Positions 45,247 through 58,400 are shown, counted from the first letter of the stretch. The stretch is 64,000 nucleotides of DNA from Stemphylium vesicarium (GCA_004380135.1 QXCR01000143.1:1-64000); one strand, 5' to 3'. Program-made: numbers and translations. Notes: generated by a model not told the origin, from the sequence alone.

Positions 45247-46199
45247 TTAGCAGTATTTGGAACGATAGCCGCATATTGATCGAGTCAGGAAGTATGAATG
45301 GGCTTCTGGGGTATTACCAAGACAATGAAACCCTATTTCGGTCATCCTTTGTCGTTATTCTCGTCCACCCATAACAACTGTAGCTTATCATCTACAGCTC
45401 GATTTCCGCAGAAGCTTCTCATAGCTAGCTTTAGTGTTCCGTGTACCTTCCCTCAAGCTTTTGAAGGTCACCTACTCGTCATCTGCTTCCCATGTGTGCG
45501 AAAAGACGGTGTACGGTAGAATAGCTTTGCCCACATGTTAGACGAGGGTGAAGCCGCAAAATACACCTAACGAGGGGGCTGCTAGCGAGCAAGGGCTAAG
45601 AGAATCATGGTGATAGACGCGAATAGGCACCCAAAGATAGAAGAGCATCAGGATCGCATGTGTGCTAGCTAGCAAATGTATAGAAGAACACTCGTGGCCT
45701 GGTTTGGGAGAGGTCAGTAGGGCAAGCAACAGCAACAGGATGAGCTGCAGGGGTTGTTATCACGTGGCCGCATAGCCGCGTTCCATAAGCGACAACGAAA
45801 AATAGTTCAGATGAGTGTGTGTCGCAGGTCAAGCGCTGCCGTGAACATGAACTGTATTACTAATTGTGCTGCACGATGGCGTGAATATAAAATGAACTAG
45901 ACAGCGTCAAACAATAAAGACACACTCTCTTCTAACTAGACATTTGTAAGAACAAGCACCGCCTTGATACATTAGGAATAGCAAGAAGAAGATAAACTTA
46001 GCAATCGTAACGTTTCAAACCATCATCCGTACACGTCCGACAAAAGGGCGTGTCGAACGAACATTTATGTTTGCCACAGACATTGCGACGAATGTTCGGA
46101 CGATGTTGAAGACATAATTACACACGCGGCCTGCCATTGTCTAGAGATGCTAATTAGTGCCAGTCTGCTGCCTCGTGTAGAAGTGCTAAATTTACGCAG
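45247..46199. other. Intergenic region downstream of hydrolase
   Basis: Holds the hydrolase 3' end, then ordinary single-copy sequence without RIP. Short frames (up to 73 codons) have no recognisable content. Confidence 0.5.
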
Positions 46200-48640
46200 A
46201 GAAAGGCTGATCCTTTGATTTCCCACGTGAGCAACCGGCAAGAGCAAGTGCCGAAGCTGCGCACGGATCACAAAGGCACTGTCAGCTCTTACGGCCTGTG
46301 CGCTAACGATGCGTTCACGAAGGTAGCGCGCCGTCCTGACTACGAATCCATTGACACACTAACAGCGGCTGCCAAACAGCTTCTTCGGCAACTCAAAGAA
46401 GTCAAATCGCAGAAACCCACGATGAACGCGATCACGGTAGGCCTAGGCCGAGAAGCGCATCCTCGAAGCGGTCAACTTACAAACCACATCTTACGGAAGT
46501 TCTCAAGGCGATTGTCAAGAGACGCACGAATCGGAGAGACACGAACCAGAGAAACGGGAACCAGACACGCAAGAGCAGGACACACTCGAGCACGAGGTCT
46601 CAGCGCTACCCAGCCAAGAGTATGTGGCCGACCAGATTCCGACAGAACGGTGGCTGTCGGAGCGTGGAACAGGAAGTTTTGAATCTGCGTTTCTCATGCC
46701 TGCTTTCACAGCTTAGGAAGAAGCGAAAGACATTATATTGCCACAATGTCGACAAGCGCGGATATCCCATTCTGCAATTGCAGGAGTGCTGGGATGCTGC
46801 GGAACTCGCGCAACTCCTGCGCGGCGCTGGGGCATTGGATCGCGACGAGATCAAAGGCCTTGCACTTGCTCAAGGAGACGCCGACCGTCTACACGCGCAG
46901 GTAGCCGCAGACATGCCGCTCAACCTCTACGACATGGAAGGGTTCGGCGAAGCTTGTGTATCCCAGCAGCCAAAGGAAGAGTTTGTGGAATGGATAGCAA
47001 GACCCCCCGGCCGCGTTTAATACCTGATCATCGCCGGTCTGAGATCCCCGACATTAACCGGCCATACTGGTACGTCAGCTGCGAACCCAACACACCCGCA
47101 ACGTTGTACATTGAAGACGGTAACACTGGGTTTGCAAACCTGCTCCTGGCAGGCGCAGAAAAGCACTGGATCATCGTTCACCGAAGCAATGCCGAGAAAC
47201 TCGAGCGCTGCATCGGAGACCAGTTCCTAGGCTCGAGAGGATGTTCGTAGTTTGTGCGACACTACAACGTCATCGCAATACCTCGATGACTCAAGAAAAG
47301 GGGTATCGACTTTGAGATTGTGTGCCAAAAACCGGGAGACGTCTTGGTTACTCTACCAGGTCGTGTTTACTGCGAAGTCTGAAACGCTATCAACTATGAA
47401 TTTACAGACGCTCCCGACGACCCGGCAGGCTATGTTTGGTGTGAGAACGGAGAGAGGAAACGTGGCCGAAACGTACTTACTCGTCAAAGCTCCATGCCCG
47501 ACCTGGCTGACCCAGCCATGGATACCAAGGACGAGACGCCTCTCACAAACAAGCGGAAACAGCAGGACCCTGGCAACGTCAGGAAAAAATGCAAAAGACA
47601 CGCCACGCTGGCTCGCCGTCCGGCGAACAGTAGAATTGTTCAGACCTCGCGACCATCATGCACGGCTATCTTGTACCGATCCAGGAACGCCTGCTGGATG
47701 CCTTACTTGGCCCAACTGCTCTGCGCAACTGCATAGCGTTAATCCAATCATGGAGATCCCACTTGACTCGAATCGAGCTTGCTCCAGCTGTGAGCGATGG
47801 AATTGCGAGGCTTGCCGCGTCTGACACAAGAACTCGGCTTGCTCAGCACCGCACCTGGCTAGACGCTCTACACATGAAATCGGCACAGTATGCATTCGCT
47901 TCTGATATGGACTCGAGACGGCAGGGCGCCATTCGTCTCGACAGTTCCGTATATGATCAGGTGCTGAAAGCGCAGGGCTTCGTCGATGCCACAAAGAATG
48001 ACTGCGATCAGCTAAAGAAACGCGTGACACGCGACGAGGATCTTCCAGATTTGCCAAGGTTTTGGACGCGGCCTCCTTTGTCTCCTCTCTCTGACCGGCA
48101 TTCCTGAGAATCACTATTATAGCATGACAAACGGCAGTATCGAGGCCTTTCAACATCTGGCGACTGAGAAGCGGACGCTCCTAGAGGCGCGATGTCAGAT
48201 CGGTGTTTTCATCCAGGACATGTTCTTGAAGGATGCAGAGTTCGCGTTCGAGCACCAGGACTTGACGTCTTTCGATCGTCTCTCGGAAGCTGAGATGCTC
48301 GCGCTCCTGCAACCCGTCTCTTATCCGAAGGCCAACTCCTATACACCTGCCCGTGGCTGGCCCAGACTACCGTCCTGGCCATGGGAGTGCCCGGAGGATC
48401 CTACGTGGGCTCCGCCCAGTGCCTGCGAGACTTGTGGCTTGGTAGAGTGCATCTGCCTCGCCGAGTTGCATCAGAACTGCCATTGAATTGTCGACCACGG
48501 TTCGAAAGGACGGGGCATTCAAGCTCGGGCGGCTTTGAGTGGTGGCTTGGCTTTCACTAAGGGCGACTATGCCCAGGAGCTGGTTGGTGAAATGAAACCG
48601 CTGGACTGGACCATAGTGGTGAAGTTATGACGCGTTTTGT
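46200..48640 (+). pseudogene. Broken gene with JmjC-like and SET-like segments
   Basis: The first recognisable part (46690-47020) is charged and helical (LYCHNVDKRGYPILQLQECW, later EEFVEWIARPP). The JmjC-like core follows at about 47060-47480: RPYWYVSCEPNTPATLYIED, AGAEKHWIIVH, RHYNVIAIP, CQKPGDVLVTLPGRVYCE. The middle part (47650-48110) is unassigned. A Cys-rich CETCGLVECIC with HGSKGRGIQAR (about 48440-48540) recalls a SET start. It is broken by a frame change at a C run near 46990, stops at 47248, 47287 and 47380, a frame change in a CT run near 48085, and a stop at 48484. At the usual JmjC metal positions, Tyr and Cys replace the expected His residues. The stops fit C-to-T or G-to-A changes. 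Intact relatives would be histone or protein demethylase-like; here no activity is expected. Confidence 0.65.
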
Positions 48641-48932
48641 ATAGGTGGTTGTTGTGTTGGGGCGGCGCATTGCGCGCACGGACACGGTAAACGGCCTCTT
48701 CAGGCTTAGCGTAACCAGCACGACACTTCAAAATGCTCCTGCTGGTTACGCTAGCCTTTTCAGAGTAGGTTCTTTGAGAATACTAGTCAGAAGAGACCTT
48801 CGCTGCTCTGAATCTATCAATTATATATTAGATCTTACAGCGTAAAAACAGATAAGAAGAGTGGTGAGATTTAATAACTTAACCTATCTTAACGCACTTG
48901 GCTCTCTCCCTTGTACTACGTCTCTGCGTATA
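48641..48932. other. Intergenic; contains a strong hairpin
   Basis: TAGCGTAACCAGCA and its exact complement TGCTGGTTACGCTA lie within 48702-48720 and 48740-48757, extended by GGC/GCC, with a loop of about 19 bases. No poly-T or Rho-type context is relevant in a fungus. No gene is seen. Confidence 0.55.
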
Positions 48933-49235
48933 ATGAAGGCGATATCACCACTCAACGTCGAAAAACACTAGGAAAAGGCCAAGGCTGTATGGAACTTGGC
49001 GGTATCTCCTCTACTCGCTATGATAGAAGAACACCCCGAAGATGTAGAAAATATTCGCAGACCTCAAGTCCTGGCAGAAGAAAGATCATAAGAAGATGTT
49101 ATGCTATGCAGCGGGATGCAGCTAACATTTATTAGAGGCCTAAGCGAACTATTCACCCGTGTTGCTGAGGCTTCTGGCCGCCTTTGTGGTATTATGCGAG
49201 ACTCGAACTTGTGCCGAACAAGTCTACTAAATTAA
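48933..49235 (+). pseudogene. Small broken helical ORF, unidentified
   Basis: A frame of 101 codons from ATG 48933 to TAA 49235 with two in-frame stops (TAG and TAA). The content is helical and acidic: EKAKAVWNLAVSPLLAMIEE, HPEDVENIRRPQVLAEERS, then SGMQLTFIRGLSELFTRVAE. I do not recognise it. Both stops could have come from Gln codons. Confidence 0.35.
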
Positions 49236-49319
49236 GCTGTCAGATTTGGTAGGGTCCAAGCAGAAGACATGAAAGAAGGCAGAAGGTTGTCATATTAAGA
49301 GAGCTATAGAGAGTGATTA

Positions 49320-50364
49320 TATATATAACTAAGATAAGTAAGTAGGTAACGAAGAGTTACGTAAAAGATATAGTTTATATATATCTTATAAATTAGAGTG
49401 CTATACTAATATACCCCTTAAGATATCTATATTAGATAGAGACCTTATAAATAGGAAAACTGTTAAGAGTAAAACGCGTACGCGCATCGCGCAGCTAATC
49501 TAACTAAGTAAGAGGTAAAGAAAAAGGAGAATTCTTAATAATAAGGTAATTAATATCCTTTAGGCTAAGCTAGCGTATAAAGTTTTTATATTTCTATCGT
49601 AGAAGTAGCTTCGTAAAGCTATTAGTAGGCATCTTAGTAGTAGGCTTCTACTTGACATTAATTCTTCTAGATTCTACCTCCTGGCGGAGCCACATTTGAT
49701 AGATATCGACATGGCGAAGCTTCGTTTGGATGCGATCAGCGTCACCTTGGACAAGGCGTACGGTCTGCGCATTGTCACACTAGAGAGCCTTTTTGGTATG
49801 AAGCGTGAAGCCGATGTTGCGGCAGAAGCGATCCCAGTATTGTGATTCAACGCCAGCAGCTGAGAGAGCATATAGCTCTGCTTTAGTGGTAGAACGAGTG
49901 ACTGACCAAAGTATAGTAGCTTTCTAGTTAATAGGCATGCTATAGAGCATAAAGACGTATCTAGTAAATAATTAATAAGTCTTAATATTATCTCTAAATA
50001 ATATATTAGTAGTACTAAAGAAAGTAGAAGTTATTAAGTTAATTTTAGGAGTATAGGTCTAAATAAGCTTACCCTCTTAAGTACTAATAATAAGATATTA
50101 AGTACTATATAAGTATTACTATACGTACTTAATCTTAGAGAGATAGATTAGTTTTAAATTTATAAAAAATCTTATAAGAACTAAGTAAGTATATATAATA
50201 TTAGATCGCGTTATAACTTTAATATAAGCTAGATTACTTATAAGGCGTTAGTAAGTCTTTATTTTTAATAGCTTAGAGATACTATTATAGAGTATAAGTC
50301 TTAAAGTAAAAAAGAGAGATATAGAAGAGTATCTTCTATTAGCGTAAATAAGGTTAAACTTAGT
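49320..50364 (-). mobile_element. Ty1/Copia fragment: end of RT and RNase H
   Basis: Minus-strand frame with RIP stops. RNase H is clear at 49674-49900: RSTTKAELYALSAAGVE, then QYWDRFCRNIGF, then LQCDNAQTVRLV and LRHVDIYQMWLR, the usual order of Copia RNase H (TTEAE, then D-N, then KHIDI-like). RT-end sequence lies further upstream, at 49900-50350. Downstream (49250-49480) TTTATAAGG suggests the beginning of an LTR, but no boundary could be fixed. The upstream part is lost where the Fot1-like fragment begins at 50366. Confidence 0.7.
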
Positions 50365-50365
50365 A

Positions 50366-50904
50366 ACGTACCTCACGGGCTCGTGGATCACCCGGGCTCG
50401 TGGATCACTTTTGCCAAGCCCCCACCAAAACCACCCTATTCTGGCGCAAAATAGCCCACTTTGGCCCTATATAGTATAAAGCAAGATGCGATATCATTCA
50501 GAGTCTACTTCTACTACCTTCTAGCAGGTACGCGCATTATGCCTAGTCTCTTTGCACTGTGTACACCGTCGTTGAGATGGTTCACCTGCTTTAGCGCGCA
50601 CCCGCCTCTTTAGCTTCTTCCCATTACTACGCGCCCCAAAGTCCTTAAGAGCAGCTAAACGAGCCCTATCCTTAACTATTAAGGTCCCCTCTGCTTAAAC
50701 CTGCTTTCTTTTATACGATCTACGTCGCGTAGTAGCCTTATTTACTACTTAAAGCTCTATAATCTCCTTTTGCGCTAATACTAGCTTATACGCGATAATT
50801 ACTACTCCCTTTAAGACCTTCTTAAAAGCCTCTACTATAGACGTTAGTAAGCTATCTATATACCTCTAAATTCTTACCTTTACGAGCGTTAATTACGACC
50901 CTAA
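50366..50904 (-). mobile_element. Fot1-like fragment, transposase C-terminal end
   Basis: Starts with the TIR ACGTACCTCACGGGCTCGTG after TA (50364-50365). It contains the C-terminal transposase tail on the minus strand, ending at TGA 50494, with the zinc-knuckle region altered (CTQCKETRHNARTC), and stops at about 50904 where non-homologous sequence begins. It is collinear with 20389-20910 but its TIR differs (GGATCACCCGGGCTCGTGGATCAC in place of GTGCACCACACAGG...), so it belongs to a sister subfamily. The N-terminal half and the other TIR are missing. Confidence 0.82.
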
Positions 50905-51260
50905 CCAATATGAGGAGGCGAATCAGGCCTGATTCGTGCCAAACTAGGCTTAGCGTTAGGGTTTCCGCCCGCATCTAGTAAGAATATTTCCTCTAATTTA
51001 CGAATTTTAATACCCCTAATTTATCGCGACATAGAACTTTATAGGACTTAACTTCTATATAAAACTTTATTACGCTAACTTTCTTAGTCTATATATAGAG
51101 TTTTAGCTATTAGTAAGCACGTTTATATAGTAAAGTTAGGGTTAGAGTTAGAGCTATAATAATAGAGCTACTAGTCTAGAACACGCGCGCGCCCGTATCG
51201 CAGAACGTAGAGAATAGCAATAGCAGCCCGCCCGTACGCAGCACTAAACAGAACACTCTG
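50905..51260. other. 5' region of the OrsD-type gene; palindrome and telomere-like motif
   Basis: A perfect 16-base palindrome GAATCAGGCCTGATTC lies at 50920-50935. AGTTAGGGTTAGAGTTAGAG occurs at about 51142-51161. Composition shifts from RIP-mutated to GC-rich at 51180. No frame is open here. Confidence 0.5.
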
Positions 51261-53612
51261 CTAGATAACTATGACGATACTCTCTACTTTCTAGCTGATT
51301 TTGGGGTGCTAGTTTGCAGGCAGCACTGCAGCGGGGTTATTAATCTTAATAGGCATCTATTAGAGTAGCACGCAACGCCCGCTTAAGTGTGAAACGCGAT
51401 TATTTAATAATTTACGCAATATAAGAGGGTAGACCTAAAAGATATTAAGCTTCCTAAATAACCTACTTAACTAATTAAAGAGCTAGAAACGCTACTAGAT
51501 AGACTCTATTATAAGATCTACTTATTTCTTACTATTAATATTAATATAATACGTATATATCTAAAACGAGATTATAAGTAAGCGTAGAAAGAAGAGAAAA
51601 GTAAGCTATTTAAATCTATTAAAGTTTAGACGTTTTTCTATAATAAAGAGTTATAAAAATATTTTATTATTAATTTAGATATTAGAGAAAATAAAGAAAA
51701 ATTTAATTAAGATTAAGTTATTTAGTAATAACTTAGTAGATAGTAGAATGTATAATAGTAGCTTAAAGAATATATATAAGTAATAGCTAAGGCTGTAAAG
51801 ATAGATAAAACTAGCTAGTTTAAGAGAATTAAGTAGTTATTATTTCTATAAGGCTAAAATCTAGCTTATCTAGGCTATTAAGCCTACTTACCTAACTAAA
51901 GTAAAGTAAAGCTACTACTAGCTACTACGCTAATAGAAGAACTAATAGAAAGATCTATGCGCGGCTTAGCAACGCTTCCGCAGGAAACACGACGCTAGCT
52001 TCATAGCGCGCAGCAGACTAAAATCGATTAACGGCCGCTAGCGCGACTATAGAACCCCAAGAGTTAGGCAACGTATACTAGCTATATAGTCTAATTTATC
52101 TACTTCTATCTTCGCATCGTTATAGACGAAGAGCGTTAAGTAGATAAATATATAGTATAGAGGGATTAAGCTATTAGTATTAATAATATAAGTAATAAGA
52201 ATACTAGCATAAAGAGCGAGTATAACGATAGTAATATAGAAGGCACTATTAATAGTAACGAGAAAGATAGTATTATGCTATAGTAGCAACCGCGTCGAGT
52301 GGTACAGGCTAATAAGATGAAGGATGCGCGCGAGCTGTTTAAGTGGAAGGACAATCAGAAGACACTAGCAGTGCAGCTATGGCTTGCGCTTGACAACAGC
52401 GACGCAGCTGCTCAGACAACCGCGCTGCTTAACTCGCTAGCTTCTTTTATTCTTACAGGCTATGGCAGCGATGAGTTTTTAAGTAGTCTAGTGTAGTATC
52501 TAGCTATGCTAGGCATTGACACGTAGACAAACTACTTACGTACTATAAAGAACTTCTCGTATATACTTACTAGCGTAGTCTACTACGTTCGCGTACTAGT
52601 AGCTAAAAAGATTCTACCCGCAGCCGAGCGCGATAATTAGACGGAAGAAGACCGCGAGCGATTCTTAGCGATGCGTAAGCAGTATCTAGCGGATGGCTCG
52701 TATAGTCTGATGAGCATTATGCTAAGTCTTCTCGCGTATAGCAAGCACGCAGCCCTGAACGAGGGCAATGCTGGCAACGCATACTGGTCCCCCGACAAGA
52801 AGGTTTTCTATCTTAGCGGCCGGCCGATTGCGATAGAGCGTTTCCGCACGATGGCGCAGAGCATAGAAGCAGAGGTAGAGGACACGTTTTGGCAGATGTG
52901 CTAGGTTAATCGTATAGCTAACCGCTTTATAGTAGATCTAGCATAGATTTAAGATAATATTATATTTATAACTTAGGGTAGGTTATTTATTACTACTCTA
53001 AGTAACTATCTATTAGATAGGCTAGCTTAAATACTTAAAAGAGTATAGAGTATAGAGAGTAGTATATAACTATAGATATCTAATAGCTAGTAGAGAAGTA
53101 AAAAGGTGTAGAAGTATCTATAATAGGTAGATTACTTTTTAGTACTACTACTAGGCTATATATATATTAAATTAGAATAGCTAGCTTAAGGCTCTAAGAT
53201 TATTATAATATAGTATTATAATAGACTACTATAAGACTATAATATTTTTATTATAGATAGTACTATTATAACTATTATATAATATTATAAGTTATAATCT
53301 TAGTAGAATAAGCTAAAGATAATTCTACGCTTTCTACTAATATAATTAAGGTAGATAATAGTATTATACTTAAGCTACTTATAGCTATTTTAAGAGTATT
53401 TTATAGTAACTATACTTAAAGATAGATTAGATAACTATATCTAGAGTAATAAGTAAAGCGCGTAGAGTATAGATTAACTTACAAAGGTACTATAGCGTAA
53501 GATAGATAAATAACTTAGCGTTAAGTTAAGTACGCTAGGCTACTATTATATAGCTATTAGAATTAGGTAGATAAAGATAAGAGAGTTATTTAGTAAGAGG
53601 TATTAAGATAAG

Positions 53613-53855
53613 TGTTGGAAGGCTCACTAGTGATGAAAGGAAATAACTATAAATGCATGCTGTCTTGGTAATAGGTTCGATTGTCGTGTTCTCTCTTCAA
53701 AGCTGTCTCTGCTATATAGGTTGTCAGATCCCCACGAACGTTGCTCGGCCTGGTTCGTACCAACCACGGTACACAGCTCTGTCCGTACCAGCGACGGTAC
53801 ACAGCTCTGTCCGTCCTAGCCACGGTACACAGCTCTGGCTGTGACAATTCCCACA
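53613..53855 (-). repeat. Copia LTR (sense 3' LTR) with triplicated 28-base unit
   Basis: 243 bases. It contains three tandem copies of a 28-base unit (CGTACCAACCACGGTACACA plus GCTCTGTC) at 53756-53839. The same array is at 59879-59962 in the other LTR. The array is free of RIP in both, whereas the rest of the 59.8 kb LTR is mutated. Confidence 0.9.
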
Positions 53856-55314
53856 CTAGAAGTCTTTTCTTTTTAATAGTAGTAAAGGAGACTACTTATA
53901 GTCTACTATAGTTCCTGCGTAATAATATTCTAGGTAGGTAGCTTATACGCTACGTAAGCGCTAATTTAGCGTTATAATGTTATAGGCCTCTATACTTAGC
54001 TCTTAACTTAAATTATTAACTTATTACTATTAATAAATTATTTAAGAGCGTAGTTTAGTATTGTCTTTATAAAGGCGTCTATAAGATTATCTTTACTATT
54101 AATTTAGTAGATCTCTATAATCTCGCGGCGCTTATATAATTATTATAAAGCTATAATATTAATTATAAGGCGCTTTTTCTTTATTATTCTAAGCTTTATA
54201 AGGCACTTATATAGGGAGTATAAATTAGTATAAATAACTAGGGGAATAGAAGCTATACTAAGGCGTTCCGTAATTATTCTTAAGGTAGTTATAATAGCGA
54301 TACTAATATTAAAACTATTAACTATACTATAGATCTTAGAGGCGAGCATACTCTATATAACGCGCTTATACTTTATTAAGCTATAGTATATTATATTATT
54401 ATAGATTAAGAACGTATTATTAACGTCTATAGACTTATTAATAAGTATTAATATAAAGCCTAGCTATAAACTAAGGTCCTTATTATTTATAAATAATCTA
54501 TCTATAAAAACTATTAGTTTAGCGTTAATAAGATTAATAGGTACGTAGCGTAGACTATAGTTAAGATTCTCTATCTACTACTTAAGGCGTTTATTAAGTG
54601 CCTTAATGTCCTTGTCTGAAGGCTGCTGCGCTTACGCGGCTACGAACAAATCGAAAGAAGCCTCTGGTTGGCATGTTGATGTGATGTACGCCCCGCGAGC
54701 GCGCTGTTCCATATACTGTTGCGCGCGATCGTGCGCCTTAATGTCCACAAGCTTGATCTTTCCTCCTTATCCCTTCTGCTTTAGTTTTAAGATCGCTTCG
54801 CTATTTTTTATTATAAGCTTATAGCCTTTATCTATTATAAGCGTGCAACTATTAAAGTTTAGTTGCACGTCTAGCGTTAGGATAGTCTTTAGCTTTAATC
54901 TAAACTATGCTTTCTTAAGCTTTTTCTCTTTAAGCGACGAGAATATAGCTACCCTAAGTATAAGAGTATTATTAGTCTATATGCTAATAAGTCTAAAGGC
55001 GTCTACCTTCCTATTTGTGACTAATAAATAAGGGTTATACGTTAATGTAAATATGTCTAATTCTATATAGTAATGTCCGTAATACGTTATCTACTAATAA
55101 ACCCCTACTTCCGCGATCTTATATAGCAGTTTAATTATATAAAGTAGTATGTCTTCTAAGTATTTCGAGACTAGCTCCGAGAGGAGATGTGCGAGAATTA
55201 TCTATTAGAGATTCGTCTGCGCTTAAGGATATGCCTGCGTAATATCGCGCAGCTTAATAGTTATCCTATATTATAGAAGTGCGGGCGCTAAGGCTATAAT
55301 TACACGCTAGCTAT

Positions 55315-55484
55315 TGTCAGGCGGGCGGATTTGAACGGCCCTCGCTGAGTCAGCAAGGGCTATATAGGCTTACTCTTCGCTATCGTGGCTCGATAGCGAA
55401 TCGTCTCTAGTCAATGCAGACCATTACAAGCCGTACTATGTGACATTGGGTGTATCCAGTATCGATCTATTTATATTCCTGACA
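55315..55484 (+). repeat. Solo LTR inserted in the Copia reverse transcriptase
   Basis: 170 bases, ends TGTCAGG/CCTGACA, target duplication GCTAT (55310-55314 and 55485-55489). It is the inverted counterpart of 8709-8878. It interrupts the Copia RT in the conserved ILTQSPTIQR-like block. Almost no RIP changes, so it is younger than, or not exposed like, the surrounding element. Confidence 0.93.
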
Positions 55485-58400
55485 GCTATAGCGTTAAATA
55501 GTTAGAGACTATGTTAAAATAGCTTCCTTGCCGTAGTCCTGGTAGCCTTAGATGACTAGACGGGATTTCTTATAGGGCTTAGTTATCTTCCCTTTAACCT
55601 CTTATACGAGCTGTGATTTAAATATATAGATCTTATTATATACTTCCTAATTATATAGTTTAAACTTAAACACTCTACAGCCTACGAGATTACTAATCTC
55701 CTACTCGTTAGACGCTTTAAAGGGTGCGTCTAGGGTTATAATAACTCTATTATTACGTAGCTTAATTACTAGCGTATAGTTAGCCTCCTTTTTTATTATA
55801 TATATGTTCGCCTTACGCTTATTCTTTAATTCTAGAGGGCGGCCTCTCTTATACGGTTGCGCTGCTAATGGCATATTTATATCCGTAGGCGGCGCGTGCG
55901 GCGCGTGTGGTGCATCTAGGTTATTCTAGAGGTGATCTAGTCTATAGTACGGCTTGACTACTATTGACTAGAATGTCGTAGGGCTGTTAACTATGTCGAT
56001 AGTAATGTTGTGGCCGTCTACGCTAATAATCTTATACGGGCTATTCTAGCTATTACTTTCTCTCTAGACTAGAACCTCGCTTTATAGCGGGAGTGCGATT
56101 ACGTCTTTAGTAGTAGGTCCGTTTTAGGTGTTTAGAGTATCCGCGACCTAGCGTTCTATAGCGACCTTACGTAGAGCTTTTATTACCTTTTAAATTGCCT
56201 TGCTGCGCTTAACTATTAATAGTAATAGCGGTGATTCTGTTGTTATACGTGGGTATACTCTAAAGACTAGCAAAGTCGGAACTAGCCCGTCTAGGCTAGC
56301 TATGTCGTTAATAGCTTTTATAGCTATCTAGAGGACCGCTTCGTTGGACATAGTGCTCGTGAGCTCACTATAGAGTATATCCTATACGCGGCGTAGAGGT
56401 GCGTGATACCTCTCAGTCTTGCCTATAGACTAGTGCGCTTCTATAGGTACTTACTTATATATAACCTCTATAATTTTTACCTCTACGCGGAACTCTACGC
56501 TTATAAAGTTAGTGCCTATATTATATATAATAATATCTAGCGGGCCTTAATAAGTATTAATCTATAGTATCTATAGTGCCTACTATATCTTCTTAGCTAA
56601 AATAGCGCTAAAAAATTTCGCGCCTTAAAACGCTATTAACGAATTAATTATATATAATATAAGCTTACTACTAAGGTATATTACGTCTACTAAGATCTTA
56701 TAATTAAAGTAGTAATTATCCTTAAGAGTAAACTTAAATTAGCATAGCATAGAGCTATAGAGCTAGTAGTAGTAGTAGAACTTTATAACTTCTTTAAGTA
56801 TTCTCTCTTTAAAGTTATTATAGCTAGTATTCTTTAAGAGCTTAACTAGTCGCGTAATAGCTAGGTATCTAAACTAGTAATAGAGCCGTCTTAATTCTAT
56901 CTCTATTAGGAACATAGTTACTCTTTCTCTCTTATTTAAATAGAACTATAGATATCCCTATTTACGTAGAATAGGGATGTATATCTTATTCTAGATAAGC
57001 TTATTTATAGTATTATTAAAGTAGACTTATAGCCTATCTATATCTATAAAATATAATAAGAATAGCGTAAGCGCCTTAAGTACTTTAAAGTTAATCTTTC
57101 TAATCTCTATAAAAATTTATATAGTATTAATAGATACTATAGCCTCGCCTTTACTAAATTTAATAGATACCTTTCTTACTATAGATATATCTACTATAAC
57201 TATTAGATCTTCTCATATAAGTATAAAGTATTATTCCTTACTAACTATAGATATATTCGCGGCGCTTATATCTAATAGGATTCCTTAGTATATAGATTGT
57301 GTATAGTAGTCCTTAAGTAGGAACTATAACGCTAGTGCTAATAGCGTGTCTTAGTAGTATATGTTATTACTAGAGATATAATATAAAAACGCCTAGTCTA
57401 TAAGGCATTACTCCTTAAAAAACTAGTATTTAAAGTATTACTATTTACTAGTATCGTTATAGTTATTACTATCCTCGCAGTCTTCCTTCTCTCTCTAGCC
57501 TCTCTAGTTGTATTAGCTAGTGTGCTTAATCCTCTTATACTCTGCTAGGTATACTAAAAAATCCTTAGGGGGCTGTGCACCTATAAAGTATAGTGTAGAG
57601 AAGAACTGCGCACGGGCAGCTTTGCGCTCTTCGTCTGTGTGGTTGGTAGACCAGCATCCTTCCTTTTAGCAAACGAAGCATTTCTTCCTCTAGCGTGGCT
57701 TAAACCTACTTCTATTATTAGCGCGCTGCTCGCCTCCTTAATATACGCCTCTTAATGCGCCTCTACCTTAGAATCCACCCTAGATTCTTCTATTACCGCT
57801 ATATTATTAGTCTAGGTAGTATTAATTCTCTATAACTATTTAGGCGGTGTATTACTATATAATGTATATCTTTACTATAGAATATAGATCTAAGAAGAGT
57901 CTCTTATAAATAGTAGCTAGCTTAAATAGTGCTATCTTAAGTTCTAGAACTCTATAATAGGCGTTAATAATAGTAGTGCGTAGAGCGTTCTTATTATTAA
58001 AATTCTTCCTAAGCGCGCGTTAGCATAGCTATAGCTTATTAAGTAGGAGCTATAGAATTTTATATAAGCCTTTCTTAGAGTTCTCTATGCGCGTGTAAGT
58101 AAAGATTATAGTCGTCTAGTCCGTATAGTAGTGCTAATAATAGACGTCGTGGTTAAAGTAGTTCTTAATTGCCGTGTACGTACTAGCAAAGCTATCGTCT
58201 CTCTCTATAACCTATATATAGAATGTCTCTACTTGTCTAGTAAGGATCTAGGGAAATACTACGTAGAACTACTCTTCTTTTATATCTACCTATTAGTAGA
58301 TACTAAAGAAGACCTTAATCTTATTATTAAGTAGGTCGTACGCATTACTTATATACTTATTACTCTTATCTTAGAGTTTAGAGAACTGCGTAGTTATATT

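Noticed and set aside
49200..49245. tRNA-like 3' half (GTTCGAGTC on the minus strand)
   Set aside because: The T-stem does not pair and no cloverleaf can be drawn; the bases belong to the broken frame 48933-49235.
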